A stretch of DNA of 64,000 nt, taken from NCBI RefSeq assembly GCF_018728565.1, contig NZ_JACSOI010000003.1:124001-188000 (forward strand), given 5' to 3'. The position numbers were made by a program, and so were the translations under genes. The notes beneath the pieces are model-generated. The model was given only the letters and a program-made list of their open reading frames with translations, was not told where the DNA came from and did no database searches. This DNA is from Zobellia russellii (GTDB taxonomy: Bacteria > Bacteroidota > Bacteroidia > Flavobacteriales > Flavobacteriaceae). Positions 55,075 to 63,550 of this stretch are shown in pieces (positions within the stretch are counted from its first letter, which is position 1; every line of letters starts with the position of its first letter).

Positions 55075-55404
55075 TTATTTATTATTGGTTACCAAATTTG
55101 TTGCTGTTCTTAGCTCGTCCCACGTACTGTCCAGTTCCTTTAGAAAAAGTTTACCGGTTTCTGTAAGTGCATAATATTTTCTTGGGGGACCAGAAGTTGA
55201 TTCTTCCCAGCGGTAGCTGAGTAGTCCCGCATTTTTAAGACGGGTAAGCAAAGGGTAAATAGTGCCCTCTACCACAAGCATTTTTGCATCTTTTAGCGTT
55301 TCAAGAATTTCAGAGGCGTATTTGTCCTTTCCGTTAAGGATAGACAGAATACAGTACTCCAAAACGCCCTTGCGCATTTGTGCTTTTGTATTTTCTACAT
55401 TCAT
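55075..55404 (-). CDS. PadR-family transcriptional regulator
   Basis: About 109 residues from ATG 55404 (MNVENTKAQMRKGVLEYCIL); the open frame reaches 55509, but those 35 residues are not part of the family. The winged helix-turn-helix reads EGTIYPLLTRLKNAGLLSYR, followed by the PadR ESTSGPPRKYYALTETGKL. It lies 62 bases upstream of the PspC gene on the same strand. Regulators of this kind usually repress their own operon and are released by membrane-active compounds; that is family knowledge, not seen here. Confidence 0.92.
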   Translation of the reverse strand: MNVENTKAQMRKGVLEYCILSILNGKDKYASEILETLKDAKMLVVEGTIYPLLTRLKNAGLLSYRWEESTSGPPRKYYALTETGKLFLKELDSTWDELRTATNLVTNNK

Positions 55405-55617
55405 AATTTCTTTTTGCTTTTTATGCAGTTCCTTTAAATTGGGGGAACGTGATTGTTCATAAATGGTACGCTGCATAGTTTGATTGTTCGTTTTTTTGCT
55501 ATTCCACATCCGTTTTGGTTAATGCCCCGTGATTAGTGGGACCCGTTGCGGATTTAGAATAAATTGATTGATGAATAAACTCCTTTTTGATTGGGTATGA
55601 TGAGTACCCTTTTTCTA

Positions 55618-56070
55618 TTAATGAAGGCTTATGACCCTCGTGATTTTCCAATTAGAATCTGTGTTTTTCCATATCATTATAAATTTACCAGGCTTGGAAA
55701 TAGCATCCGGTTCCTGGTTGTTGTGAAATTTGTGCATTCCTATTTCTACGGCGCCAAACCCGCTTATGGGGTACACCTCTATACTTCCTTCAACCAATTC
55801 GCGTGTTACTTTTCCGCAGATGTTCTTCTTTAAGCTTTCCAGCAAATCTTGTTTTGATGTGGATAATCCGCCTTTGTCATGATAGAACTCCAAATCTTCG
55901 GCATACATCGCGGCTTGTTTGTCCATATTACAGGTATTGTATGCCTCAAAATATTCGGTATCTAACCGGATAATTGTTTCCCTTAATTCCTCTTCGGAAG
56001 GAGATTGTGCCGTCATTCCCCAGAAGCTAAAAGCAAAAACAAGTGCGGTTATGAATGTGTACAATCTCAT
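55618..56070 (-). CDS. Secreted NTF2-like protein (DUF4440)
   Basis: 150 residues with a signal peptide (FITALVFAFSFWGMTAQ) and an NTF2/SnoaL-like cone fold: LRETIIRLDTEYFEAYNTCN, AAMYAEDLEFYHDKGGLST, and FIMIWKNTDSNWKITRVIS. The family covers many small-molecule binding proteins and some enzymes, and the specific role is unknown. Its ATG shares one base with the stop of the DUF4870 gene (TAATG), so the two are translationally coupled. Confidence 0.85.
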   Translation of the reverse strand: MRLYTFITALVFAFSFWGMTAQSPSEEELRETIIRLDTEYFEAYNTCNMDKQAAMYAEDLEFYHDKGGLSTSKQDLLESLKKNICGKVTRELVEGSIEVYPISGFGAVEIGMHKFHNNQEPDAISKPGKFIMIWKNTDSNWKITRVISLH

Positions 56071-56549
56071 TATTTTAAAAACTTTATAGTTAGCGGATAT
56101 GAAAATTCTTGGCCCTCATTAGTACGGATAACGGCAAGTATGGTGTATACTACGTTCACTACAAAAAGGGCACCGTGGGCCAAACCTGCTATACCTAATG
56201 GAAATAGCCAAGAACCAAAATTAAGACCTTGACTCAAATCAAGATTAAGATTGTTGTAATCGTTTAAATGGTCAAGCCCCAAAAAGCTACTGTTTAACAA
56301 TTCAGGAAAAAAACCTAGAAACATAGGAATGCTGATTGCACCAAGGACAATAGAGTAGAGCAAAAGGCTAATCTGAAAATTTAACACCTGTTTGCCGTTG
56401 TAGTCCACAAACGCATAATCCTTTTTATTGGCGGTCCATAACACTAACGGAATTATAAAGTTACCGAAAGGAATAAAGAATTTTGAAAAAGAAGAAGCGT
56501 GCACGATTGCCGCTAAATTTCGTTCATGTTTTGTTATTGTACTTTCCAT
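56070..56549 (-). CDS. DUF4870 membrane protein
   Basis: 159 residues with three to four membrane helices. The family start ERNLAAIVHASSFSKFFIPFG, IIPLVLWTANKKDYAFVDYN and GKQVLNFQISLLLYSIVLGA are typical of DUF4870. Function is unknown. It is first in a two-gene unit with the secreted NTF2-like protein. Confidence 0.88.
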   Translation of the reverse strand: MESTITKHERNLAAIVHASSFSKFFIPFGNFIIPLVLWTANKKDYAFVDYNGKQVLNFQISLLLYSIVLGAISIPMFLGFFPELLNSSFLGLDHLNDYNNLNLDLSQGLNFGSWLFPLGIAGLAHGALFVVNVVYTILAVIRTNEGQEFSYPLTIKFLK

Positions 56550-56634
56550 CGCTTAGTAATTTCTTATGCAAATATATATCTAAAAGAAGGTACTATGCAA
56601 AACAAAGTACTAAATATTAACATTATATTAACAA

Positions 56635-56664
56635 TTGTAAACAGGAAAAAAATATCTACATTTA
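56635..56664 (+). promoter_or_regulatory. Near-consensus Bacteroidota promoter of the DUF4442 gene
   Basis: TTG at 56635-56637, a 19-base spacer, and TACATTTA at 56657-56664 (seven of eight to TAnnTTTG). The predicted leader is about 12 bases. This is the best complete promoter match seen in the window. Confidence 0.6.
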
Positions 56665-56682
56665 GGAAAAATATATAAGACA

Positions 56683-57138
56683 ATGGCAGTATCTACGGGC
56701 AAGTTCAACACATTTACATTTTTTAAATTACCATCTGCATGGTGGAGTGGGGTTAGGTTGCGTTATATGGATGAGAAGAAGGCTGTTGTAACCGTTACCC
56801 ATAAATGGTTTAATCAAAATCCGTTTAAAAGCATGTTTTGGGCAGTGCAGGGTATGGCTGCAGAACTAAGTACGGGAGCCATGGTCATAACCCAGATTAG
56901 AGAAAGTGGAAAGAAAATTTCTATGCTCGTAGCTAATAATAATGCCAATTTTTCTAAAAAGGCAACCGGAAAAATAACCTTTACTTGTGAGGATGGCCAC
57001 CTCATAAAAGAAGCCATAGACAAAACTATTGCTACTGGAGAGGGACAGGCGTTTTGGATGAAGTCCGTTGGTGTTAATGAAGATGGAATAGTAGTATCTA
57101 CCTTTAATTTTGAGTGGACTGTGCGGGTAAAACAATAA
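56683..57138 (+). CDS. DUF4442 hotdog-fold protein
   Basis: 151 residues matching DUF4442, a thioesterase-like hotdog family: FFKLPSAWWSGVRLRYMDEK, HKWFNQNPFKSMFWAVQGMA and AELSTGAMV. A GKIS/ANNNANFSKKATGKITFTC strand pattern follows. The predicted fold is that of acyl-CoA or acyl-ACP thioesterases, but no catalytic residue can be assigned here. It is monocistronic or leads the AIM24-like gene 72 bases downstream. Confidence 0.85.
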   Translation: MAVSTGKFNTFTFFKLPSAWWSGVRLRYMDEKKAVVTVTHKWFNQNPFKSMFWAVQGMAAELSTGAMVITQIRESGKKISMLVANNNANFSKKATGKITFTCEDGHLIKEAIDKTIATGEGQAFWMKSVGVNEDGIVVSTFNFEWTVRVKQ

Positions 57139-57210
57139 AAATTTTCACTCTATCTGTAACATTTTCCGCTTCATGGCCAACTAACATACATCAATAAAAA
57201 ACGAAAAGAA

Positions 57211-58008
57211 ATGAACGCACACGAAATAGACTACCAAATTTATGGTGAAGAAATGCAATATGTAGAAATAGAACTAGACCCGCAGGAAGCCGTAGTGGCC
57301 GAGGCCGGTAGTTTTATGATGATGGATTCCGATATTAAGATGGATACCATTTTTGGAGATGGCTCCAACCAAGAAACGGGTGTTTTAGGCAAGATTTTTT
57401 CCGCAGGTAAACGTATCCTTACGGGAGAGAGTCTTTTTATGACCGCTTTTTTAAATATAGGACTAGGCAAGAAAAAGGTAAGCTTTGCATCGCCCTATCC
57501 AGGAAAAATACTTCCCATAGACCTATCTGAAAAGCAAGGTAAGTTCATTTGTCAAAAAGATGCTTTTCTCTGCGCCGCTCAAGGGGTATCCGTTGGCATT
57601 GAATTTTCAAGAAAGCTAGGTCGTGGCCTATTTGGTGGTGAAGGGTTTATCATGCAAAAATTAGAGGGAGACGGCATGGCTTTTGTACACGCAGGTGGTA
57701 CTATGGCCAAAAAGGAGCTTACCGCAGGTGAGGTCCTTAAGGTAGATACCGGCTGTATTGTTGGTTTTTCACAAACCGTAGATTATGATATTGAATTTGT
57801 AGGCGGAATAAAAAATACGGTTTTTGGTGGTGAGGGTCTTTTCTTTGCCACGTTAAGAGGTCCGGGAACCGTTTATGTTCAATCTTTGCCATTCAGTAGG
57901 CTTGCCGGCCGTGTTTTAGCATCGGTGCCAAGAGGAGGTAAGGATAAAGGTGAAGGAAGTATATTGGGTACGCTTGGAGATATAGTAGGAGGGGATAATC
58001 GTTTTTAG
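57211..58008 (+). CDS. AIM24-like protein (TIGR00266 family)
   Basis: 265 residues. The family pattern is clear: MQYVEIELDPQEAVVAEAGS at the N-terminus, LFMTAFLNIGLGKKKVSFAS, LGRGLFGGEGFIMQKLEGDG, and VDYDIEFVGGIKNTVFGGEG. It folds as two stacked beta-barrel halves. Cytoplasmic, role unknown; in yeast the homologue is a mitochondrial inner-membrane organiser. Only the family assignment is firm. Confidence 0.93.
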   Translation: MNAHEIDYQIYGEEMQYVEIELDPQEAVVAEAGSFMMMDSDIKMDTIFGDGSNQETGVLGKIFSAGKRILTGESLFMTAFLNIGLGKKKVSFASPYPGKILPIDLSEKQGKFICQKDAFLCAAQGVSVGIEFSRKLGRGLFGGEGFIMQKLEGDGMAFVHAGGTMAKKELTAGEVLKVDTGCIVGFSQTVDYDIEFVGGIKNTVFGGEGLFFATLRGPGTVYVQSLPFSRLAGRVLASVPRGGKDKGEGSILGTLGDIVGGDNRF

Positions 58009-58067
58009 GTGTTCTTACCGTATATAAATAACTTAAATGGTATAACGCCTCTAATGGCGATAATTTA

Positions 58068-58724
58068 ATGGATTTTAAAAACCTAGTTGAATTTTTAAAG
58101 GCACTTCAACGGAACAATTCCAAAGAGTGGATGGATGCCAACCGTAAGTGGTATAAGGAAGTGCGGTACGATTTTGTAAAATGGTTGGACCATATGAATC
58201 TTATCTTGGCAGAAATAGACCAAGAGTATTATGATACACCGGGTAAAAAGGGCATTAACCGGATTAACAATAACCTTATGTTTCATCCCAACAAGCCGGT
58301 ATACAAAGATCACTTTGGAGCTGGCTTGGACAAGAGACCCTTTACGGCCGATTTTTATATTGAAATAGGAATAGAAAGATGCATCTTGGCCGGTGGTTTT
58401 TGGCGGCCTGATTCAGGAACGCTCAAGAGTATCCGTGAAGGTATTGACTATGATGGAGATTTATTAAAGGATATCCTGGAGAAAAAATCATTTCAAAAGG
58501 CGTTTGGCGGACTTTATGAAGACGCAAAACTCATAAAGGCCCCAAAAGGATTCTCCAATTCCCATGAGCATATAGAGCTTTTAAGAAATAAAACATTTGC
58601 CGTAGCACATGAATTTTTTACAAATGAGGTATTTATGTCCGGTTTTGAGGATAAAGTTGTTAATTTATACAAAGAAATGCTGCCTTTTAGGCGATATCTT
58701 AATAAAGCGGTGACTGTGATTTAA
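58068..58724 (+). CDS. DUF2461 family protein (TIGR02453)
   Basis: 218 residues, full-length DUF2461: LEFLKALQRNNSKEWMDANR near the start (here VEFLKALQRNNSKEWMDANR), MFHPNKPVYKDHFGAGL, and ILAGGFWRPDSGTLKSIREG. The function is not known. It follows the AIM24-like gene by 59 bases on the same strand. Confidence 0.92.
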   Translation: MDFKNLVEFLKALQRNNSKEWMDANRKWYKEVRYDFVKWLDHMNLILAEIDQEYYDTPGKKGINRINNNLMFHPNKPVYKDHFGAGLDKRPFTADFYIEIGIERCILAGGFWRPDSGTLKSIREGIDYDGDLLKDILEKKSFQKAFGGLYEDAKLIKAPKGFSNSHEHIELLRNKTFAVAHEFFTNEVFMSGFEDKVVNLYKEMLPFRRYLNKAVTVI

Positions 58725-58820
58725 AATTGAAAGAAAAATAAATGATTTACCTATTTTTATTTCATTTTTGAATTATTTTTCTAGTTTTGAAAGATTTTTC
58801 TGACTATATTTTGAGCGATT

Positions 58821-59240
58821 ATGGAATTTGAAGAAGTTACCCCGTTAACAATATGGATTATAGATGACGATCTTGTATCGTTGTTTGCGGCTAGGTATGG
58901 CATAGAACAACTGGGGAAGCCTTACATAGTTGTGGATTTTGACAGCGCCGAAGTTGCTCTTAAAGTATTGTCCGATAGTCTTGAAGGTTCCACCAATCTC
59001 CCGGATATAATCTTACTGGATTTGGTAATGCCCAAAATGGATGGTTGGGAATTTTTGCAAAAACTTGAAGAAATGCCAGAGCATGTAAAAGCTACTGACG
59101 TTTATATACTTTCGGCATTTTTAAGTACCAAAGAAAGACAACGGGCTTCTCACCACCCCGAGGTAAAAGGATATTTTGATAAGCCTATCTCAAAAAGAGC
59201 TTTAGGCCGTATATTTGGAGAAAAAGAAGAAGCCCGGTAA
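58821..59240 (+). CDS. Single-domain response regulator
   Basis: 139 residues consisting of a receiver only. The acidic cluster Asp15-17 (WIIDDDLVS), phospho-acceptor Asp67 (DIILLDLVMPKMDGWEFLQ) and the Lys in GYFDKPIS are all present. No output domain, so it probably acts by protein-protein contact or as a phosphate shuttle for a hybrid kinase. No kinase is adjacent. Confidence 0.93.
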   Translation: MEFEEVTPLTIWIIDDDLVSLFAARYGIEQLGKPYIVVDFDSAEVALKVLSDSLEGSTNLPDIILLDLVMPKMDGWEFLQKLEEMPEHVKATDVYILSAFLSTKERQRASHHPEVKGYFDKPISKRALGRIFGEKEEAR

Positions 59241-59295
59241 GGTTTCTCTTTTTTTTTGAACTAATCTCTCTTGTATAATCTCATACAATTTCAAC

Positions 59296-59880
59296 GTGAA
59301 GAACGGTAAAATCAAGAATATTAAGAAAGAAGTATTATCGGACAATTGGTATACTCTTAATAAATATGTGTACGAATATCAAAAGGAAGACGGTTCTTGG
59401 GAAACTCAAGAAAGGGAAGCCTATGACCGGGGCAATGGGGCTGCAATTCTGCTGTATAATAAGAAAAAAGGAACAGTTGTTCTAACGCGACAATTTCGTA
59501 TGCCTACCTATGTAAATGGCAATACCAACGGCATGATGATTGAGGTCTGTGCCGGTCTTTTAGATGGTGATAACCCGGAAGATTGTATCCGTAAAGAGGT
59601 AGAAGAGGAAACCGGCTACCAAATAGAAAACGTTCATAAAGTTTTTGAATCTTATATGTCTCCAGGTTCGGTTACAGAGGTACTCCATTTTTTTGTGGGT
59701 GCCTATGAAGAAAAGATGAAAATTGGCGAAGGAGGAGGAGCGGATGATGAAACCGAAAATATAGAGGTTTTGGAATATCCGTTTCAAGTTGCCATGGGCA
59801 TGATAACTTCAGGGGAGATTAAAGATGCAAAAACAATACTTCTTTTACAGTATGCAGCGGTGCATAAGCTGTTGGAATAA
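59296..59880 (+). CDS. nudK: GDP-mannose pyrophosphatase NudK-like Nudix hydrolase
   Basis: 194 residues starting at a GTG (59296), since the family N-terminus (KIKNIKKEVLSDNWYTLNKY) begins at once and no ATG precedes it in frame. The Nudix region GLLDGDNPEDCIRKEVEEE followed by TGY carries Lys instead of Arg at the REUxEE position, as in NudK of other bacteria as I recall. C-terminal features include FESYMSPGSVTEVLHFFVGA and GGGADDETENIEVLEYPF. It should hydrolyse GDP-mannose or related nucleotide sugars. Confidence 0.92.
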   Translation: MKNGKIKNIKKEVLSDNWYTLNKYVYEYQKEDGSWETQEREAYDRGNGAAILLYNKKKGTVVLTRQFRMPTYVNGNTNGMMIEVCAGLLDGDNPEDCIRKEVEEETGYQIENVHKVFESYMSPGSVTEVLHFFVGAYEEKMKIGEGGGADDETENIEVLEYPFQVAMGMITSGEIKDAKTILLLQYAAVHKLLE

Positions 59881-59895
59881 TCACCTTTTAAAGCT

Positions 59896-61164
59896 TTAAT
59901 AAGTATCCGCAATTTGTTTGAGTACCAATTGCATTCTTCTTTTTACTTCGGAGGTTGGATTTTTATAGTGATTGTTCATAAAACTAAAAATCAAGGTTTT
60001 TCCGGTTTTGGTAATGAGGTAACCGCTTAAGCAGTAGTTGTTGCTTAAACTACCAGATTTGGCATATAGCTTGGAGTACCCGGCATTGTAATCCCACCCT
60101 TTTAATGTTCCTGAAACGCCGTTTTCCGGAAAAATAGAGAACAATCGTTGTTGTGGTATGGTCCGGTACATTTTGTTAAGAACCATGACCATAGATTCTG
60201 GCGTAAATAAATTGTACCTAGAAAGTCCAGAACCATCAACCCACCTTGGTAGTTGCTTAAGGTCTGTAAGTTCATTTTCAAGTATATGCTCCCGCGTTTT
60301 TTTGCCGCTTAAAGTATCTGATAGGGTAGAGGAAGACACTATAAGTAGTTGTTCTGCAATAAAATTATCGCTTTCGTGCATCATTCGTACGTATAAAGAA
60401 TCGGATGCTTGCCCGTAAAGTATTTCCTTTTTGCCTGCTATGGGTTTATTGGATAGGCTTATTTTTTGGTTTAAAGCAGATGCTAAGAGTTGTTTGCTCA
60501 AAACGGTATCGGTTCTAAAAGGAATTTCAATAGTGTCCTTGCGAGAAGGCGAAAAGTAGAAGGTATTACGCTCTAATTCCCTATTTTTCGTATACCATGT
60601 ACGAGCAACACTATCTTTAAATAAACCGGGTTTTACGTTTAGACCGTTTGTGTTAGATATACTCGTAACGTTTCCGTAGAGGGGAAATGAGGTCATCTCC
60701 GGTTGGTAGTAATATTGATAATCATCCCACGCCCAACCTTGGCCTAATTTTTCATCCATATAGTTATTCAGGTTAAAAACTATGGATTTGTACTTCTTTA
60801 GAAAATGGTATGCGGTACTATCTTGAAAATGCGGGTGAAGAAATGAAGGGTCTCCGGTTCCTTCTACATATAGCGTATTGTTATTAACACTATACTGTAA
60901 GGCGGGAACTTTCTCCGGTAATAATTTTAAAGCCGCAAAAAGTGTGAAGATTTTAGTGTTGCTGGCCGGCGTAAAGTATTTCTCACTTTGGTGGGCATAC
61001 AGAGTGTCGTTCGTTTCCGGATCCAAAACTAGTAGCCCTACAAACTGATTTTTGTAAAAATTGGAAAGAACTACACCGTCCGTAGATTTTTTTATGGTCT
61101 TTTTGTATGAGGTACAGCTAGTTGCAAATATAAGCAGAGCAAAAATCAATAGGCTGTTTTTCAT
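59896..61164 (-). CDS. D-alanyl-D-alanine carboxypeptidase/endopeptidase, PBP4-type (S13)
   Basis: 422 residues. A lipoprotein signal (LLIFATSC) places it in the periplasm. Penicillin-binding motifs: SxxK in FTPASNTKIFTL, SxN in MHESDNFIAEQLL, and KxG in YAKSGSLSNNYCLSGYL. The layout agrees with the PBP4/DacB family, which trims or cuts murein cross-links. It is about 50 residues shorter than E. coli DacB, suggesting a reduced insert domain. Convergent with nudK. Confidence 0.9.
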   Translation of the reverse strand: MKNSLLIFALLIFATSCTSYKKTIKKSTDGVVLSNFYKNQFVGLLVLDPETNDTLYAHQSEKYFTPASNTKIFTLFAALKLLPEKVPALQYSVNNNTLYVEGTGDPSFLHPHFQDSTAYHFLKKYKSIVFNLNNYMDEKLGQGWAWDDYQYYYQPEMTSFPLYGNVTSISNTNGLNVKPGLFKDSVARTWYTKNRELERNTFYFSPSRKDTIEIPFRTDTVLSKQLLASALNQKISLSNKPIAGKKEILYGQASDSLYVRMMHESDNFIAEQLLIVSSSTLSDTLSGKKTREHILENELTDLKQLPRWVDGSGLSRYNLFTPESMVMVLNKMYRTIPQQRLFSIFPENGVSGTLKGWDYNAGYSKLYAKSGSLSNNYCLSGYLITKTGKTLIFSFMNNHYKNPTSEVKRRMQLVLKQIADTY

Positions 61165-61316
61165 TTTTATAGTGTCTTAACGCCCGAGTTACGGCTATTT
61201 AACAAGAATTTGGCTAACATTTAACAACGCATATGCAATATAGTAAATGCATTAATGTTTAACTTTATGGAGAGAGAATATCTCTTAAACAACTAATAAC
61301 TTAAACATTTTGAAAT

Positions 61317-61514
61317 ATGGCTAGAGCTATGCTTGAATACTCTAAAACAGTATTGAAAAAAGTTAGTTTTGACGCAAAATTGTTCATCAAAGAACTACAA
61401 AAAGCAGTCTCAATGCTGCTACCTGAAGAAGTAGATGAACTTAAACTCTGGTTACAGCAGTTTATAACCGATAAACCGGAGCTAAAACAAACTCTTATTT
61501 ATTTAAAAGCATAA
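61317..61514 (+). CDS. 65-residue protein of unknown function
   Basis: A short, basic-then-acidic helical protein: ARAMLEYSKTVLKKVSFDAK, FIKELQKAVSMLLPEEVDEL, then KLWLQQFITDKPELKQTL. No signal or membrane helix. It is supported by a clean ATG, an AT-rich upstream region with TAACTTTA at 61260-61267, and one of the strongest terminators in the window two bases after the stop. It is likely an abundant small protein; I recall similar short proteins in Flavobacteriaceae but not their function. Confidence 0.8.
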   Translation: MARAMLEYSKTVLKKVSFDAKLFIKELQKAVSMLLPEEVDELKLWLQQFITDKPELKQTLIYLKA

Positions 61515-61515
61515 T

Positions 61516-61546
61516 AAAAAAGCCCTCCTTTAGGAGGGCTTTTTTT
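61516..61546 (+). terminator. Terminator of the 65-residue gene
   Basis: AAAAAAGCCCTCCT (61516-61529) pairs perfectly with AGGAGGGCTTTTTT (61532-61545), giving a GC-rich stem and a long T run. Confidence 0.95.
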
Positions 61547-61604
61547 ATGGACCTATGTTATCATATCCTAGTATAGTACAAGGGTTGGTTGGATTTAGGT
61601 CTAT

Positions 61605-62543
61605 TTATTTGTTGATAGGACTTATGATTTGTACATCTTGAAAAGCGATAGCCCCTCGTACAATACTGGAGATAACATCTCTTAAAGCATCGGTGATTTG
61701 AATTTTGAGCTCACTTTTGTGATATATAAGACTTATTTCGCGGGCAGGAGAAGGTGCTTCAAAGTATTTTAGTTTGCTTTTTTTCTTATCGTCCAGAACC
61801 AAGGTGTTCAAATACGGTAAAAGGGTCATACCCAGGTTTTCGTCCGCTAGATTAATTAGGGTTTCAAAACTGCCGCTTTCCAAACGGAACTGCTTATGGT
61901 CTAAATTCCGTGGGGCTTTGCAGAGGTTAATTACATTGTCCCTAAAACAATGGCCGTCTTGTAAAAGAAGAACATCGCTAATATCAAGGTCTTCAGGTTT
62001 TAGCGTTTCGGAATTACCCAGTCTATGTTCTTTAGGTACATAACCCACAAAGGGTTCATAATATAGAGGGCGTTCTTTTATAAATTCAATTCCCAAGGGT
62101 GTTGCAGCAATTGCGGCATCTATATGTCCGTCTTGAATATTTCTAATAAGCGTTTCCGTGCTTTGTTCTTTTATGATCAAATTTACCTTTGGGTACTTGT
62201 TGATAAAAGACTTTAGGAACATGGGCAGCAAAGTGGGCATAATGGTAGGTATAATACCTAAAGTAAAATCTCCGCCAATAAATCCTTTTTCCTGATCTAC
62301 CACGTCTTTAATTCTACTGGCCTCGTTTACGATATTTTTGGCCTGTGCAACAATTTTTGCGCCCACTTCTGTAATAGAAATAGGTTTTTTACTTCGGTCA
62401 AAAATTAAGATATCTAACTCATCTTCCAACTTCTGTACTTGCATACTTAGAGTAGGTTGGGTAACGAAGCTTTTTTCGGCGGCTAAAGTAAAGTTTCTGT
62501 ACTCGGCAACGGCCAGTACGTACTGTAGTTGAGTAATTGTCAT
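61605..62543 (-). CDS. oxyR: Hydrogen-peroxide-inducible regulator OxyR (LysR family)
   Basis: 312 residues. LysR helix-turn-helix at the N-terminus (QLQYVLAVAEYRNFTLAAEK, VTQPTLSMQVQKLEDEL) and an effector domain. The redox pair is Cys199 and Cys208 in QDGHCFRDNVINLC, the same numbering as E. coli OxyR, so peroxide sensing by disulfide formation is expected. It is divergent from dps, a classical OxyR target, with an inverted repeat between them. It should repress itself and activate dps and other defence genes. Confidence 0.95.
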   Translation of the reverse strand: MTITQLQYVLAVAEYRNFTLAAEKSFVTQPTLSMQVQKLEDELDILIFDRSKKPISITEVGAKIVAQAKNIVNEASRIKDVVDQEKGFIGGDFTLGIIPTIMPTLLPMFLKSFINKYPKVNLIIKEQSTETLIRNIQDGHIDAAIAATPLGIEFIKERPLYYEPFVGYVPKEHRLGNSETLKPEDLDISDVLLLQDGHCFRDNVINLCKAPRNLDHKQFRLESGSFETLINLADENLGMTLLPYLNTLVLDDKKKSKLKYFEAPSPAREISLIYHKSELKIQITDALRDVISSIVRGAIAFQDVQIISPINK

Positions 62544-62575
62544 TTGCTATAAGTTCGAACGATAAAAATATAAAA

Positions 62576-62625
62576 ACTATCAATGATAACTATCATATTA
62601 CAGGGGCTATTATTCAGTACCTTTA
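62576..62625 (+). promoter_or_regulatory. Candidate OxyR site and dps promoter
   Basis: ATGATA-AC-TATCAT (62583-62596) is a perfect inverted repeat, overlapped by TATCA-A-TGATA (62578-62588); ACTATCA is also repeated directly 13 bases apart (62576 and 62589). TACCTTTA at 62618-62625 is a seven-of-eight minus-7 box without a TTG at minus 33, as expected for a promoter that needs an activator bound just upstream. Confidence 0.6.
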
Positions 62626-62650
62626 TACCATAGAAAAAACAACAAGAACC

Positions 62651-63130
62651 ATGAAACTAAATAGTATAGGATTAAGCGAAAAGGATTCAAAATCATTGAG
62701 TGGAGATTTAAACGAACTTTTGGCTAATTTTCAGCGTTATTATCAGAATTTAAGAGGTATTCACTGGAACATTAAAGGGAAACGTTTCTTTGAACTTCAC
62801 CCAAAATTTGAGGAATTATATACCGAGGCAAACCTTAATGTAGACGAAATTGCAGAACGTATATTAACCTTGGGAGGAGTGCCGTTACACACTTTTGAAG
62901 ATTATATTGAAAAGGCAAAAGTACCTGTTGGGAAGAATGTTTCTCATGATGAAGAAGCTATTCGTTTAATAGTAGATTCCCTAAAGGAACTTTTAATTAT
63001 TGAGAGACGTATTCTAGATGCTTCTGATGAATCTGGAGATGAAGGAACCAACTCTATGATGAGCGATTTCATTACCGGTCAGGAAAAGACGGTTTGGATG
63101 ATGAAAGCTTGGTTGGCAGAAGAAATATAG
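62651..63130 (+). CDS. dps: Dps family DNA-binding ferritin-like protein
   Basis: 159 residues from ATG 62651; the open frame extends upstream to 62537 and across the oxyR start, but those residues are not Dps. The ferroxidase ligands His38, His50, Asp65 and Glu69 (RGIHWNIKG, ELHPKFEELY, NVDEIAERI) have the spacing of the intersubunit site in Dps proteins. It stores iron and protects DNA from peroxide as a dodecamer. The lysine-poor N-terminus suggests limited DNA binding. Divergent from oxyR. Confidence 0.95.
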   Translation: MKLNSIGLSEKDSKSLSGDLNELLANFQRYYQNLRGIHWNIKGKRFFELHPKFEELYTEANLNVDEIAERILTLGGVPLHTFEDYIEKAKVPVGKNVSHDEEAIRLIVDSLKELLIIERRILDASDESGDEGTNSMMSDFITGQEKTVWMMKAWLAEEI

Positions 63131-63139
63131 TTTAGGTGA

Positions 63140-63550
63140 TTATAGATAGAAATCCCTGATGGACTTATAGTTCATTGGGGATTTTTTTATTACTTTTTTT
63201 TTGCTCTTTTTTGCCAATGGGTTAAAATCCAGACAAAGTTGAATCCAACGCTCTAAGTCTTCTTCGGTATCCAATCCATCCGCATCTACATAAATATAAC
63301 CTTTCATTTTGCGTCCAGTTAAATCCATAGGTCTGCAATGCGGCAATTGAAGTATTTCGTTTTGGTTTTCTTTTCCTATTCTTGCCATCATGCGAGAAGA
63401 CTCACTGTCCTTATCAATAGTAATGGCAAAGGACATTTTATTATCTACCATAAAGCATAGGGTGCCCATCATTTTCTTCTCTTGGGAATACACATGCTTT
63501 TGCTTTAATATTTGTCTACATCGGTCTGCAAGATATTCGTCGTAAGCCAT
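63140..63550 (-). CDS. TfoX N-terminal domain-like protein
   Basis: 136 residues. The pattern AYDEYLADRCRQILKQKHVY, KKMMGTLCFMVDNKMSFAIT, CRPMDLTGRKMKGYIYVDAD matches the TfoX N-terminal domain found as a small stand-alone protein; the competence regulator's C-terminal domain is absent. The C-terminus is a lysine-rich tail (KKSKKKVIKKSP) and the last residues are encoded by the dps terminator. The role is unknown; competence regulation should not be assumed. Confidence 0.85.
   Translation of the reverse strand: MAYDEYLADRCRQILKQKHVYSQEKKMMGTLCFMVDNKMSFAITIDKDSESSRMMARIGKENQNEILQLPHCRPMDLTGRKMKGYIYVDADGLDTEEDLERWIQLCLDFNPLAKKSKKKVIKKSPMNYKSIRDFYL
63151..63188 (+). terminator. Terminator of dps, within the end of the convergent gene
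   Basis: AATCCCTGATGGAC (63151-63164) pairs with GTTCATTGGGGATT (63170-63183), with wobble pairs and one mismatch, followed by TTTTT. It lies inside the 3' coding end of the TfoX-like gene (stop at 63140-63142). Confidence 0.8.
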
